This document shows, piece by piece, positions 25,001 to 34,952 of a stretch of 64,000 bases of DNA. A program made the translations under genes and the position numbers. Positions within the stretch are counted from its first letter, which is position 1. Each line of letters begins with the position of its first letter. Below the pieces are notes generated by a model. It saw only the letters and a list, made by a program, of their open reading frames with translations, ran no database searches and was not told the origin of the DNA. This DNA comes from Carallia brachiata (taxonomy: Eukaryota; Streptophyta; Magnoliopsida; Malpighiales; Rhizophoraceae), in NCBI GenBank assembly GCA_021464245.1, contig JADCRB010000069.1, forward strand, positions 4,527,909 through 4,591,908, written 5' to 3'.

Positions 25001-26627
25001 GTTTACATGTATGTCTGTGTATGTTATTGTTCTATAAGGTGGCTAGAAGTAGAATATCTTTGTTATTTCATCATTCTACATTTTTCTTGTCATACAATAT
25101 TATCATCCTTTTCTTTTTTGTTATAAATTTTTAGTTCCATTCAGGCATGGAGAGCGCATAAGTTTCAGTTACCTTGTTTCTCAAAAATATACCGGGGACA
25201 AAGCCTTAGTAGAAGTTCTCCGCAATTCACAAATACTTGAATTTAACATAAAGCTTGCAACCCACAAGCGGCTTGTCCCAGCACACAACAATGGCAGGCC
25301 TCCTTCATATTACATCATTGCTGGATTTGTTTTTACTGCTGTGTCTGTTCCATATCTGCGTTCTGAGGTGTGTAGTCAACTTCGATACTCTTATTTATTT
25401 TTGTCTTGTGATTGCTCTTTCGATTGACAAATTGTCTTTTGTTTGTACTTTGGCCTTCCCTGGATTTGATGCTCTACTCTTTTATATATCTAAGCTTTTG
25501 GATGCATTACTCTGATCATGGGATAATAAGTATAATGCAAAATATTCAAAGCAAATTTGTTTGTTTCTCCTTTTCCCTTTGATATCATGTCTGCTCTAGA
25601 ACTGGTGCCACTGTGGCACCTAAGGCCTTCTACAATTTTAAGCTTTTCTTCACTGCCCAGTGGAACCAAAATCTGTGTTTTTCTTTAGCCTTTGAAATTT
25701 CTGAAGTGCCTGATAATTGGATGAGATAGCCTGTGTGAGTGTGTGACCTAGTCTGTAGTTAGTGTAGTATCTGCTGAGCTAGGTTTCTTTGTTTCTGCTA
25801 AAAATAGTATAAAATACTCATGTTCAGCCCTACAGGAAGGTTGTGAAATGTTACTGATACCTAACTTTGACAAATTTTGCACCCATTTGCAGTATGGAAA
25901 GGAGTATGAATTTGATGCTCCGGTTAAAATGTTGGACAAGTATCTACATTGCATGGCACAATCTGTAGATGAACAAGTTGTTGTTGTTTCTCAGGTCTGC
26001 CTTTCTCTCTGTCTCCAGTATTGCACTATGCATTCTCCCTAGAATTTTATTCATATGCCGTAGATAGCTTTTGAATTGTGTATTCTTTTCTAAACTTGGA
26101 AAACAACTCACTGCCTAATTTAAAATTAAATACGTTTTAGGTGCTCGTGGCTGACATTAATATTGGATATGAAGAGATTGTTAACACTCAGGTATTTTGG
26201 TTGAGATAGTGATGCATCTTTGTTTCAGTAACTTTAACATGCACTTGGTGAGAATCTTTCCTTCTCTTTTTCCTAAAACCATTGGTGGATGAAGGTTCTT
26301 GCTTTCAATGGCAAGCCAGTGAAGAATGTCAAGAATTTGGCAGACATGGTTGAGAGCTGTGATGATGAATTTTTAAAGTTCGACCTGGAATACCAACAGG
26401 TTTTATCTCCCCACTCCTTCCCCCCCACCCGTGCGGGGGAAAAAAAATCCCCCCATCTCTTTCTCATATCGAGCACAGCCAGCCAGCTACCTGACAGAAA
26501 GTTTAATCTGTTAATTTTTGTTGTGCAGATTGTGGTTCTAAACAATAAAACTGCCAAAGCAGCAACTTCTGATATTCTTGCTACCCATTGTATACCTTCT
26601 GCAATGTCAGATGATCTTAAGACTTGA
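22048..26627 (+). CDS. DEG9: Protease Do-like 9 (DEG9), nuclear HtrA-type serine protease
   Basis: Nine exons join cleanly to 587 residues: 22048-22648, 23608-23807, 23893-24073, 24205-24396, 25135-25367, 25893-25994, 26141-26191, 26295-26399 and 26529-26627. Arabidopsis DEG9 has 592. The trypsin-like triad is complete: H168 (LTNAHSVEH), D199 (TECDIA) and S277 ([10 protein letters not shown]). PDZ-like regions follow the protease domain. The N-terminus has two basic AT-hook-like patches (KRGRKPK at 8-14, RGRGRPRK at 58-65), consistent with the nuclear/nucleolar location known for DEG9. In Arabidopsis this ATP-independent protease forms hexamers and degrades the cytokinin response regulator ARR4. 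It is convergent with the WAT1 pseudogene 845 bp downstream, and its last two exons recur as a relic at 42.6 kb. Confidence 0.95.
22723..22748. repeat. (AT)n microsatellite in DEG9 intron 1
   Basis: Thirteen alternating AT units shortly after the first splice donor of DEG9. Confidence 0.85.
24870..24890. repeat. (GT)n microsatellite in DEG9 intron 4
   Basis: About ten GT units in the intron between exons 4 and 5 of DEG9. Confidence 0.85.
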
Positions 26628-27471
26628 GAGAGGATTTCAGCCAAGGTAGATGAGATTACTGACCTGACTAAAGAATGCAGCAAAGTACAGAAGATCGATG
26701 CCATCTTAGCTTCCAAAATTATTCAACTTCTGTTTCTCTTTTGTGAGCTTATCCCGACTCCAATGGGTTTCCTCTGCCTCAAAAGTATAAAAGGATCTTG
26801 TGCCCCTCGGTAACATCCACTACCACCTCAAGGTGCCACTGATGTCTGTTGTAGTACATCATTGACAGTTAGACATGTATCAATAGTAGATGTGTGGGGG
26901 CTTTGCATTTTGTCTCTTTGTTTAACTCACAGTGGAACAAACAAGGAGACGTTAACAGTTGGGCTTCCGCTAAGATTCTACACTCTGATTACACAACTTT
27001 GTTGAGAGGGTAGATGTCAGTAATCCTCTACAAGGAAGTGATATGCGCTGAAACCAAATTCCAATTAAACGCTACCAAAAATGGTCTTCCCCACCCCGCC
27101 CCCCCCAAAAAAAAAATCTCAAGTTTGAAGCAACAAATGCTAATGTGAATACAAATCGGCATCATTAGGGGAGAACCCAATTTTTGCGCATGCGATGAAA
27201 TGCATGGATATTTACAGTTACATTCGTCGACTGCAGACAGGAAACTTGAGCCTGAACATTTTGCATGCGCACGAGAGCAAGTGAATTTTAACCAGGAGAA
27301 GATGTTGAGGCTTCACAGAGACCCAACACAAGCAAATTTCAGCCTTTCAAGCATTCCCTCATTCACGATGCTCCGACAGCATATGTTTCCTGTCTAGATG
27401 AAGCACGTAGATACTGAACAATCCCGGATGTGCCATTCATTTATATACATTTTTTGTTGTCCTACACTTGT

Positions 27472-29350
27472 TCATTCTTTTGGGTTTGCAATAGGGAGGC
27501 CTTATGCGAGGATTGGCATTCTGAGCTTCCGGAACCTGAGTCCTGATCCTGATCGTCCTTTGCTTTCCCCCGCATCACCGTATAAAACTCGACAGATATT
27601 ATGGTTGCTCCAATGAGACTGCAGAACACAAAGTCTGATCAGCAACATGATGAGGCCTTTTCAAACTTTAATTTTTTTTTGTTGGACCCCAAGGAAGAAG
27701 TGGAAGATTATTAAAATGACTGAAGATTTCATTTTGCGATGCAAATCATAGAATAGGATAATTTACAAGGAGAAATCGGGCATATCTCACCTTCCAAGAT
27801 GGAGAGTATCACCAAGGAACATGACACCCATGGCAACAGCAATGACAATTGATAGTGGCTTGAACATTGCTACATAGAAAGGCCCCTTCAAGCGCCAGGC
27901 CCATGTGTGAACGGTATTGTTCAAGCAACAACTGAAGAGTCCCTAAATACAGAACGAGAAAATAAACACGGATCATAAACTATAAAGCACATTGCAAGTA
28001 AACTAAATTCTGTTCTGCATGGTGTGTTGGCCTCTCACCGAGCAAAAGATAGAGATCAAAGCTATATTTGGCCGTACAATCCAAGCATTTGAAGTTCCTT
28101 CTGTAATTGGAGCTACAATTGCGGCAATGACGCCCACCGATAAATTGTAAAAGAAAACAACCGTAAATTCTGCTGGGTAATCTTTCATGATTTGTGTCTG
28201 AAGAGTGGCACAGAGGCAGCTAAGGGTAATCACTTGAAGCATTGCAACTTTCAGCTGAAGCTAGAATTTTTCACTCCATGAAGAACTGTACCTGAACAAT
28301 ATACCGTAGTGGAACTAGTATCTACTCAGCTGTGAGCAAAATGCCCCCAAGGATCCAGTTTGGATTTGCTGAGTGAAGTGGCTGATTCAGTGATCTGGAT
28401 GGTGATGAAGCTAACACAATCGGTAGGCCCTTACATAAGGTCACCACAAATGCACCTGTTATTGACACTATGGAGCCCAAGACCTTGGCCTGACAACTAG
28501 TTCTTCTCCAATCAACACTTTCCATCCTTTTGACAGCGGCAGCATATTAAAAGTTAGTGGACTGTCCATGATGAAATGGACCCTACAATCTAACATGAGA
28601 AAAGCAAATTGCAATTGTGTTCATTTGACAACATGAGGGCATAATAATCATTCAACTTCTGAGATTTCTATCTTATTAGCTGAACAAAAGGCCTCGAGCA
28701 TTTTCCATGATTAAGATGCCACTTCCAGAGTTAATGGTTTTCTTAAAAGATTGTTTTTCCTTTGCCAATAATACAGAAATACACATTGGAGGGTACCCAG
28801 AAAAGCACAAAAGCATACCAAAAACAAAGACAACCGAATAAAGATATAAGAGTGACTGACAGAGTAGCAAAAAAACACTTTTTTCCACATTAACTTATCG
28901 GTGGACTAAGGATCACATCATTAATTCTAAGCCAGTTAATATTCAAAGGACAGGGTGTTTTTAGTAACATCGTTCAGAAGAGGAAAGTACCTAAAAATGA
29001 CGGCAAGAATGTAGGTAAAAGCTGGTGTGAGGTTGCTGATTGCTGAAGCAAGAGTTGGTGAACTGTAATTGAAAAAAAAAAAGAATTAAGCAAGAGTTGG
29101 CTTAATTTCCACATAAACCCACTTAGTGATTCTAATTAAAAAAAAGAATTAAGACAGACCTGCGGGAGATGATAGAAGCGGGAAGGAGAAAAAGAGCAGC
29201 AATACCATAAGCATAGACGATAAAAACATGGTAATTCAAGCCCTTCATTGTGGCTGCTTTGAAGAGTGTGTTCAGGCCCACGTTTACACACTCCATGACC
29301 ACGAGGACTGTAAATGGCAACACATCTTTGTAACATTATCTTCCTCCCAT
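27472..29350 (-). pseudogene. WAT1-related / UMAMIT transporter pseudogene (copy A)
   Basis: Exon remnants on the minus strand are 29160-29350, 28991 to about 29070 (truncated), 28292-28526, 28039-28197, 27791-27942 and 27472-27618. They align exon for exon with the intact copy B gene. Three lesions disable it. Codon 5 is TAA where copy B has TAC (29336-29338). A deletion of about 260 bp removes exon 2 and the 5' half of exon 3. Codon TAG (28322-28324) replaces TAT after LLTAE in exon 4. Exons 5-7 are still open, so decay looks recent. The family are ten-helix drug/metabolite-type transporters that move amino acids or, in WAT1, vacuolar auxin. It lies tail to tail with DEG9. Confidence 0.85.
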
Positions 29351-30011
29351 CTCTCTCTCTCTCAAAAGCACACAAACTGAAGGAAACAAACATTCAAGCT
29401 TTCAGAAATATCACTGTGCATGTTGAATTTTGGTACTGATAGCCGCTGGCTGGTGGTTTCACTTTCAAGTGTGTTAGCAACCTTGGAAGACTCTTGAGAC
29501 TTTTTTGAAGCTTGGTGGTTCCTAGGAGTGTACATAAATTGGTCTAATCCGCTCAACTCGAACAATTAAAGTAAAATTAAATTGAAACTATAAAAATTGT
29601 CAAGAATAGATTAATTATGGCCTGTAGCTTAAGTAAATTGCCTTCTATAATTTGAGTGCAGTTTTAAAAATCTAAAAATTGTCAAAATTAAATCAACTGC
29701 TGAATATTATAAAAACTCAAGAATATATTTCATACTCATGCTCCAACCACTTTATTTTATATTATTGATCTAATCCTTCTTAAGTTGATATCTTTTTATT
29801 ACTTCCTTATTATTCTCTCTATTTTACTTTTTTCTTTTGTTCTCCTTTCTCTCTTTCTTTTAGTTTATTCCTCTATACTTTTCTTTGGTTGTGTTTTACT
29901 TATTGTTCAATGCTTAAAAATGACGTGTATATATGTTTTTGGATTTTTTTTTATTTTGTGGTTTTTGAAAGTATTTGATTAGTTATGCCAATTGAAATTA
30001 TAAGGATAAAT
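29351..30011. other. Spacer between WAT1 pseudogene A and the LTR element
   Basis: AT-rich DNA without a supported gene. Bases from about 29530 have no obvious counterpart in copy B, so this part was gained in A or lost in B. The last five bases (30007-30011, taaat) are the left target duplication of the LTR element. Confidence 0.45.
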
Positions 30012-30199
30012 TGTAAACACCAAAAAAAAAAAAAATCAATGCATGCCCTACATGAAAGCAACAAGTGCATGCATATGAAAATGATGATTTCCATTTGGTT
30101 GATGACCATGCAAAATGTCAAAATTCAACCACCAAAGAGGGCCCTTGCCATGTATGATCCAAGTCATACAATTTTGGCATCCATCCTCCCCCAAAACCC

Positions 30200-30207
30200 T
30201 ATAAATA
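30200..30207 (+). promoter_or_regulatory. LTR TATA box
   Basis: TATAAATA in the 5' LTR, inside ccctataaataggg. The 3' LTR copy at 35499-35506 has lost one A and reads TATAATAG. Transcription of the full element should start about 30 bases downstream of the 5' LTR box. Confidence 0.6.
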
Positions 30208-30369
30208 GGGATCCCCTCAAAACCTTTCAATCCATCCCAAGCAAAGCAAATCATTCATCTTCTAAAGCTTTGCATCTCTTCCTTTCTCTCTCTAAATATT
30301 TTGGGTGTATGCTCTCTAGCTGCCACTAAGTTGGATCCGCTAGATCAAAAACCCAAGATATTAAATATC

Positions 30370-30780
30370 CGAGTGGGATCAAGCCTCCTACGGCCCTCAC
30401 CGGAGTCCAATCAATTCGAGTGGGATCAAGCCTCCTACGGCCCTCACCGAAGTCCATCCAGTTCGAGTGGGATCAAGCCTCCTACGGCCCTCACCGAGTC
30501 CATCAATTCGAGTGGGATCAAGCCTCCTACGGCCCTCACCGAAGTCCATCCAGTTCGAGTGGGATCAAGCCTCCTACGGCCCTCACCGAAGTCCATCCAT
30601 CGAGTGGGATCAAGCCTCCTACGGCCCTCACCGAAGTCCATCCATCCGAGTGGGATCAAGCCTCCTACGGCCCTCACCGAAGTCCATCCAGTCCGAGTGG
30701 GATCAAGCCTCCTACGGCCCTCACCGAAGTCCATACAGTCCGAGTGGGATCAAGCCTCCTACGGCCCTCACCGGAGTTCA
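30370..30780. repeat. LTR minisatellite, nine units of about 47 bp
   Basis: Unit core gtgggatcaagcctcctacg, then gccctcaccg and a variable tail (aagtccatccagttc and variants). Because the unit is not a multiple of three, all three forward frames stay open and produce repetitive translated ORFs. These are not treated as genes. A partial, diverged unit follows at about 30788-30830. Confidence 0.92.
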
Positions 30781-31139
30781 ACTAATCCACTTGAGATCAA
30801 GTCTCGGCCCTCAGTGGGATCCATTTCCTACAGTTCAAGTTCACGCTGTGGAAATTCACCATCTCTCGGTCAAGATTAAGCCTTCACGGCCCTTGACTAA
30901 ATTACACAGGAGCATTAATCGGAGGATCTACCCAGAGATCGACCCCACATAAATTTCTTTTTATTTTACAATTTTTTTTATTGTAATTTGTTTCTGTATT
31001 TTTTGAGTCTAACTGTTACAGGCTCGAAATTTACAGCTTCACAATTTTTGGCACGCCGGTGGGACCTCTCCGCCTCCCATCTTTTGCTCCTCTACAAAAA
31101 AATTAGCACGAATCCAACATCAACGTTGTCACAATCACG

Positions 31140-32527
31140 ATGACAAGCGCAACGAACACTGAAGACAGGATTGCAGAATTGGAAAGCAGAATTTTCCAAC
31201 TGCTCAAAACTGTGGAAGAAAAAGATCAACAGATCGCTGCCCTCAAAGGAAAAGCTCCAATCCAAGTTGATCTCCAGACCCACGAGGAGCGACAATATCC
31301 ACCTGGTTTCACTCCAGAAGCGACACCAGCCGATGTCTTCAATGCTGAAAAACAACCAGGTAGTTCTACACAGCTGCCACCCTCAAATTCTGTAGCTTCG
31401 CTATCTGTTCAACAATTGCAGGAAATGATAGCCAATACGATCCGACTGCAACAAGCTACATCCTTCCAAGGATCACAGATGTACGTCAAACCGTACACCA
31501 GACGGATCGAAAGTCTCAACATGCCTCTGGGCTACCAGCCGCCCAAATTTCAACAATTCGACGGACGAGGCGATCCCAAACAGCACATCGCCCACTTCGT
31601 TGAAACCTGCAACAATGCAGGGACTTACGGAGATCTCTTGGTGAAGCAGTTTGTTCGTTCACTAAGGGAGAACGCTTTCACGTGGTTCATAAACCTTGAA
31701 CCAGAATCAATCGACAGTTGGGAACAGCTACAACGAGAGTTTCTCAACAGATTTTTCAGCACTCGGAGAACGGTGAGCATGATGGAGCTTACTAGTGCCA
31801 AACAAAGGAAAGGAGAGCCCGTTGTCGAATACATCAACAGATGGCGTGCTCTCAATCTAGACTGCAAAGATCATCTTACGGAGACTTCTGCTGTGGAAAT
31901 GTGCATCCAAGGGATGCACTGGGAGCTATTATACATCCTACAGGGCATCAAACCTCGAACTTTTGAGGAATTAGCAACTCGAGCGCATGACATGGAAATA
32001 AGCATCAAGACCTCTGGAGGCACGATTCCCATCCAACTGGGCCAACATGGGGGCAAGAAAGTGATGACCATTGATGCTTCACCGATAAAAGTTGGAGCTA
32101 AAGCAAAAATGAGTCCTCCAGCGCTGGCAAATCAACCAGAAAAGGGAAGGATGACCTTGCGAGAGTTGGAACAGAGAAGTATCCATTCCCCGACTCCGAC
32201 GTTCCAGACATTCTCGATCAACTTTTAGAAGCTAAGTTGATCAAACTCCCGGAATGTAAGCAACCCAATCACAAGAATCAGGTCAATGATCCAAAATTCT
32301 GCAGGTATCACCGCACAATCAACCATCCAACCGAGAAGTGCTTCGTCTTAAAGGAGCTGATCTTGAAGCTCATAGACCAAAATAAAATCAATTTGGACCA
32401 GGGAGACATAGTCTCAGTCAACCAGACTGCCGTCCCTTCAAATTCGTCAGAAGAAAGTCAACATGAAATTACGCTTGCATGCTGTCAACGCATCCCGACC
32501 TGGTTCGATCAAACGGTAAACTTCTAA
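31140..32527 (+). CDS. Retrotransposon Gag polyprotein, one-base frameshift near the C-terminus
   Basis: An N-terminal coiled-coil-like stretch (residues about 8-37, EDRIAELESRIFQLLKTVEE) precedes a Retrotrans_gag domain. That domain is recognised by PPKFQQFDGRGDPKQHIAHF and by the W-x-F segment FTWFINLEPESIDSWEQLQ with EFLNRFFS after it. The first frame stops at 32228. The next frame carries the family-like continuation (KYPFPDSDVP, then a knuckle-like CRYHRTINHPTEKC) to 32527. The switch falls at about 32177, where one missing A in gaaag would explain it. Gag forms the particle that packages element RNA. No pol follows. Confidence 0.85.
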
Positions 32528-32532
32528 AATTT

Positions 32533-32696
32533 ACTGTGTAAAAAAAAAAAACAAAAAAAAGGCAAAAAAAAAGATAGAAATAAAAAGGAAATAAAAAAAA
32601 AAAAAAAAAAAAGCAAAAAAAAAGCAAAAAAAAAGGTGCAAAAAAAAAAGCACGAAAAAAAAAGCCAAAAAAAAAAAGAAAAAAAAGAAAAAAAAT
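32533..32696. repeat. A-rich low-complexity block inside the retroelement
   Basis: About 160 bases of poly-A broken by single G, C or T bases, just after the gag stop. ORFs on either strand here (poly-Lys or poly-Phe) are composition artefacts. Confidence 0.9.
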
Positions 32697-32739
32697 GTCT
32701 GAAACTTATGTGCAAGTTCAGAATCCTTCAAAATCCAAA

Positions 32740-33070
32740 TCTAGATTCGGGGGCAGATCTCAAACCCCGATTCAAAACCCAACAAATCCAAATTCGGGGG
32801 CAAAATCCAAGTCCAAACCCAAATTCTAGTTCAAAATCCAAATCCAAATTCAAACTCGGGCCTAAAGCCCAAATTCAAATCCAGGCCCAAAAAGCCTAAA
32901 CTCAAACCCTAGCCTAAAGCCCAAATTCAAATCCAGGCCCAAAAAGCCTAAACTCAAACCCTAGCCCAAAGCCCAAATTCACCAAATCTAAACTCGGGCT
33001 CAAAACCCAAATCCAAGTTCCAACTCATAGCCTAAATCCAGATTCGGGGGCAAAGCCTAGACCCTGAATC
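32740..33070. repeat. Short-period repeats (caaattcaaatcc type) inside the retroelement
   Basis: Degenerate repeats of ccaaattc/aaatccaa motifs. They include a perfect-looking duplication of about 53 bases (aattcaaatccaggcccaaa...) at about 32871-32923 and 32924-32976. Non-coding as far as can be seen. Confidence 0.8.
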
Positions 33071-33075
33071 AAAAC

Positions 33076-33352
33076 TCAAGTCAACAGCTCAACAGCTCAC
33101 CAAACAGCTCACCAGCTCAACAGCTCAGTAGCTCACCAACTCAACAGCTCAGCAGCTCACCAAACAACTCAGCAGCTCAACAGCTCACCAGCTCAGCAGC
33201 TCAGCAGCCAAGCAGCTCAGCAGCTCAACAGCCAAGCAGCTCAACAGCTCAGCAGCTCAACAGCTCACCAGCTCAGCAGCTCAGCAGCCGAGCAGCTTAA
33301 CAACTCATCAGCTTAACAGCTCACCAGCTCGCCAGCTCAACAGCTCAGCAGT
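33076..33352. repeat. cagctca-type array inside the retroelement
   Basis: About 30 tandem 8-9 base units (cagctcaac, cagctcacc, cagctcag). CAGCT is a palindrome-like core, so the array is also readable as agctg on the other strand. It joins directly to the TATA-unit array. Confidence 0.88.
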
Positions 33353-33612
33353 TCAACACAACACTCCTGCCTCGCACGAGTATAAAAGGCGACATCACAG
33401 TTCAACACTCCTGCCTCGCACGAGTATAAAAGGCGACATCACAGTTCAACACTCCTGCCTCGCACGAGTATAAAAGGCGACATCAGAGTTCAACACTCCT
33501 GCCACGCACGAGTATAAAAGGCGAACAGTTCAGCAACACACTCCTGCCTCGTACGAGTATAAAAGGCGACACTACAGTTCACCAAACTCCTGGCCCGCAT
33601 GAGTATAAACTG
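33353..33612 (+). promoter_or_regulatory. Tandem array of TATA-box units upstream of the homeobox ORF
   Basis: Units of 44-46 bp (cacgagtataaaaggcgaca plus a ttcaacactcctgcc spacer) place an exact TATAAAAG at 33381, 33425, 33469, 33513 and 33558, and a degenerate TATAAAC at 33604. The last boxes lie 120-166 bases before the ATG of the homeobox ORF, a normal core-promoter distance. Promoter function is inferred. Confidence 0.55.
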
Positions 33613-33723
33613 TGAACGGCCCAAAAATATAAAACCGACGGAGGGTTTGATTCTGAAAGTCAGCATCAGTCTCAACCGATCTTCACCACATACCAAGACC
33701 TTTGCTCCTCTGCCGCAAGAAAG

Positions 33724-34335
33724 ATGGAACCAGTTGCAGAACCTCAAGACAAAGGAGAAGAAAGGTCACCTCGCACAAGGTGGCAACCGACCATGGCACA
33801 ACTGCAAATTTTGGAGGAAGTCTTCTACAACGATGGAGGTATTGTCCCTAACTCTACACAGATTCTCCAACTTGTCTCACGACTTCGCCCGCTAGGGGCA
33901 GTCGAAGGAAAAAATGTATATTTTTGGTTCCAGAATCGGAGACATAGGGAAACAGTGGCGCTGAGAGATGGTATTTCCAAAGCACAGCCTGTTGTTCCTA
34001 TAGTAGATCTCACCAGTACAGCTTCACCCTCAAATGAAGCCGGCCCAAGTTCTACCACTGCAATGGTCTCTCCACGGTACGTTCATCAAAGCCGTAGCAT
34101 ATGGGAGCATACATACTGGTCCTGGTGGTTTCACGGAGTCAGCCAAGGGTTCATCCCTCCTAGATACTTAAGTCTAGGAGGAATTTTTCTAGCACACAGG
34201 AGTCATTCCGGCGAAATTTTGCCTCTCTTTCCAGAATATTCCGGCAGCATCAACCAGCCGGAAAGCGACGTCAACATCATCGGCCCACCAGACGAGGTCG
34301 AGCTTGACTTGGAGCTGCGCCTCGGGCCCCGCTAG
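33724..34335 (+). CDS. WOX-like homeodomain protein with SRDX/EAR-like C-terminus, carried by the LTR element
   Basis: An uninterrupted 203-residue ORF. Residues about 17-77 form a WUSCHEL-type homeodomain: RTRW at the start, QLQILEEVF in helix 1, a long loop with PNSTQILQL in helix 2, then EGKNVYFWFQNRR (residues 61-73) in helix 3. The EGKNV-WFQN signature is characteristic of WOX proteins, although plant WUS-clade proteins usually read WFQNHKARE where this has WFQNRRHRE. Residues 194-200 read LDLELRL, followed by G, closely matching the repression domain of SUPERMAN and the EAR class (LxLxL). The ORF sits between gag and the 3' LTR in sense orientation. The predicted product is a sequence-specific repressor. 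Whether it is expressed, and whether it serves the element or the host, is unknown. Confidence 0.8.
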   Translation: MEPVAEPQDKGEERSPRTRWQPTMAQLQILEEVFYNDGGIVPNSTQILQLVSRLRPLGAVEGKNVYFWFQNRRHRETVALRDGISKAQPVVPIVDLTSTASPSNEAGPSSTTAMVSPRYVHQSRSIWEHTYWSWWFHGVSQGFIPPRYLSLGGIFLAHRSHSGEILPLFPEYSGSINQPESDVNIIGPPDEVELDLELRLGPR

Positions 34336-34347
34336 GACGGCCGACAA

Positions 34348-34476
34348 GATAAGGTGCAACGACTTCTGCAACGACTTCGCAGCACGCGGCAACGACTTCC
34401 GCAGCACGCGGCAACGACTTCCGCAGCACACGGCAACGACTTCTGCCACACACGGTAACGACTTTCGTGACACGCG
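34348..34476. repeat. Tandem repeat of about 24 bp after the homeobox ORF
   Basis: Five or so units of gcaacgacttccgcagcacg and variants begin right after the homeobox stop codon. They are GC-rich compared with the surrounding element. Confidence 0.85.
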
Positions 34477-34661
34477 TCAGCCGCTGCCTCTTTTGTCTCT
34501 TATGCAGGAAAGGGACGTGGATGGCCCTACCCGATTCTGCATACCTTTTTTTTGACTTTTCAAAAAAAAAAAAAAAACTCTTTATTATTTGTATATATAT
34601 CCTGCATGCCCGAGTTGTAATATTCACCCCTCAGCTCTTCTTTCTCAAAAAAAAAAAAAAA

Positions 34662-34952
34662 ATGGCTAGTCTCTGCACTTGTCTCAGGAAGTTCTTCGAT
34701 CAAGAAGTTGGAGGCGCACGAGCTAAGAAAAGAGGGAGTAGTCTTCTTCGAGGGATCCTCGAAACTCAGTCTCCAACGCCATCGGTGTCATGGAGTTCCA
34801 ACTACTCCTTAGTTCACATCTACCACAGAGGGATGAGAAGCTGCAATTATCCTAATCTTTCTTTGGATGCAGCGACGTACAGGGAAGTTCCAACTACTCT
34901 CCTTACGTCGAAGCAGACTTGGAAATCATCACTACAGTCAGTCTCTCTGTGA
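34662..34952 (+). CDS. Small ORF of unknown function inside the LTR element
   Basis: A 96-residue ORF beginning MASLCTCLRKFFDQEVGG right after a 17-base A run. The start has good context (aaaaatggct) and the N-terminus is basic and Cys-containing. No domain was recognised. A longer reading from 34467 exists but runs through a T/A-rich stretch. It may be chance. Confidence 0.25.
   Translation: MASLCTCLRKFFDQEVGGARAKKRGSSLLRGILETQSPTPSVSWSSNYSLVHIYHRGMRSCNYPNLSLDAATYREVPTTLLTSKQTWKSSLQSVSL

Larger units (their letters stand above)
30012..31043 (+). repeat. 5' LTR (1032 bp)
   Basis: Starts tgtaaacacc and ends gcttcaca. It has an intact TATAAATA box at 30200-30207, nine tandem copies of a unit of about 47 bp from 30370 to 30780, and a T-rich 3' end. 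It differs from the 3' LTR by one repeat unit and a handful of small changes. Confidence 0.92.

Noticed and set aside
30301..30952. ORFs of 120-190 codons in several frames across the LTR, such as SGIKPPTALTEV repeats
   Set aside because: They are translations of the LTR minisatellite, open in all three frames because the unit is not a multiple of three. The same happens in the 3' LTR.
32524..32731. Phe-rich minus-strand ORFs
   Set aside because: Pure composition effect of the A-rich block.
33076..33612. CRISPR-like array reading of the regular repeats
   Set aside because: Repeats abut without unique spacers, and the context is a plant retroelement.
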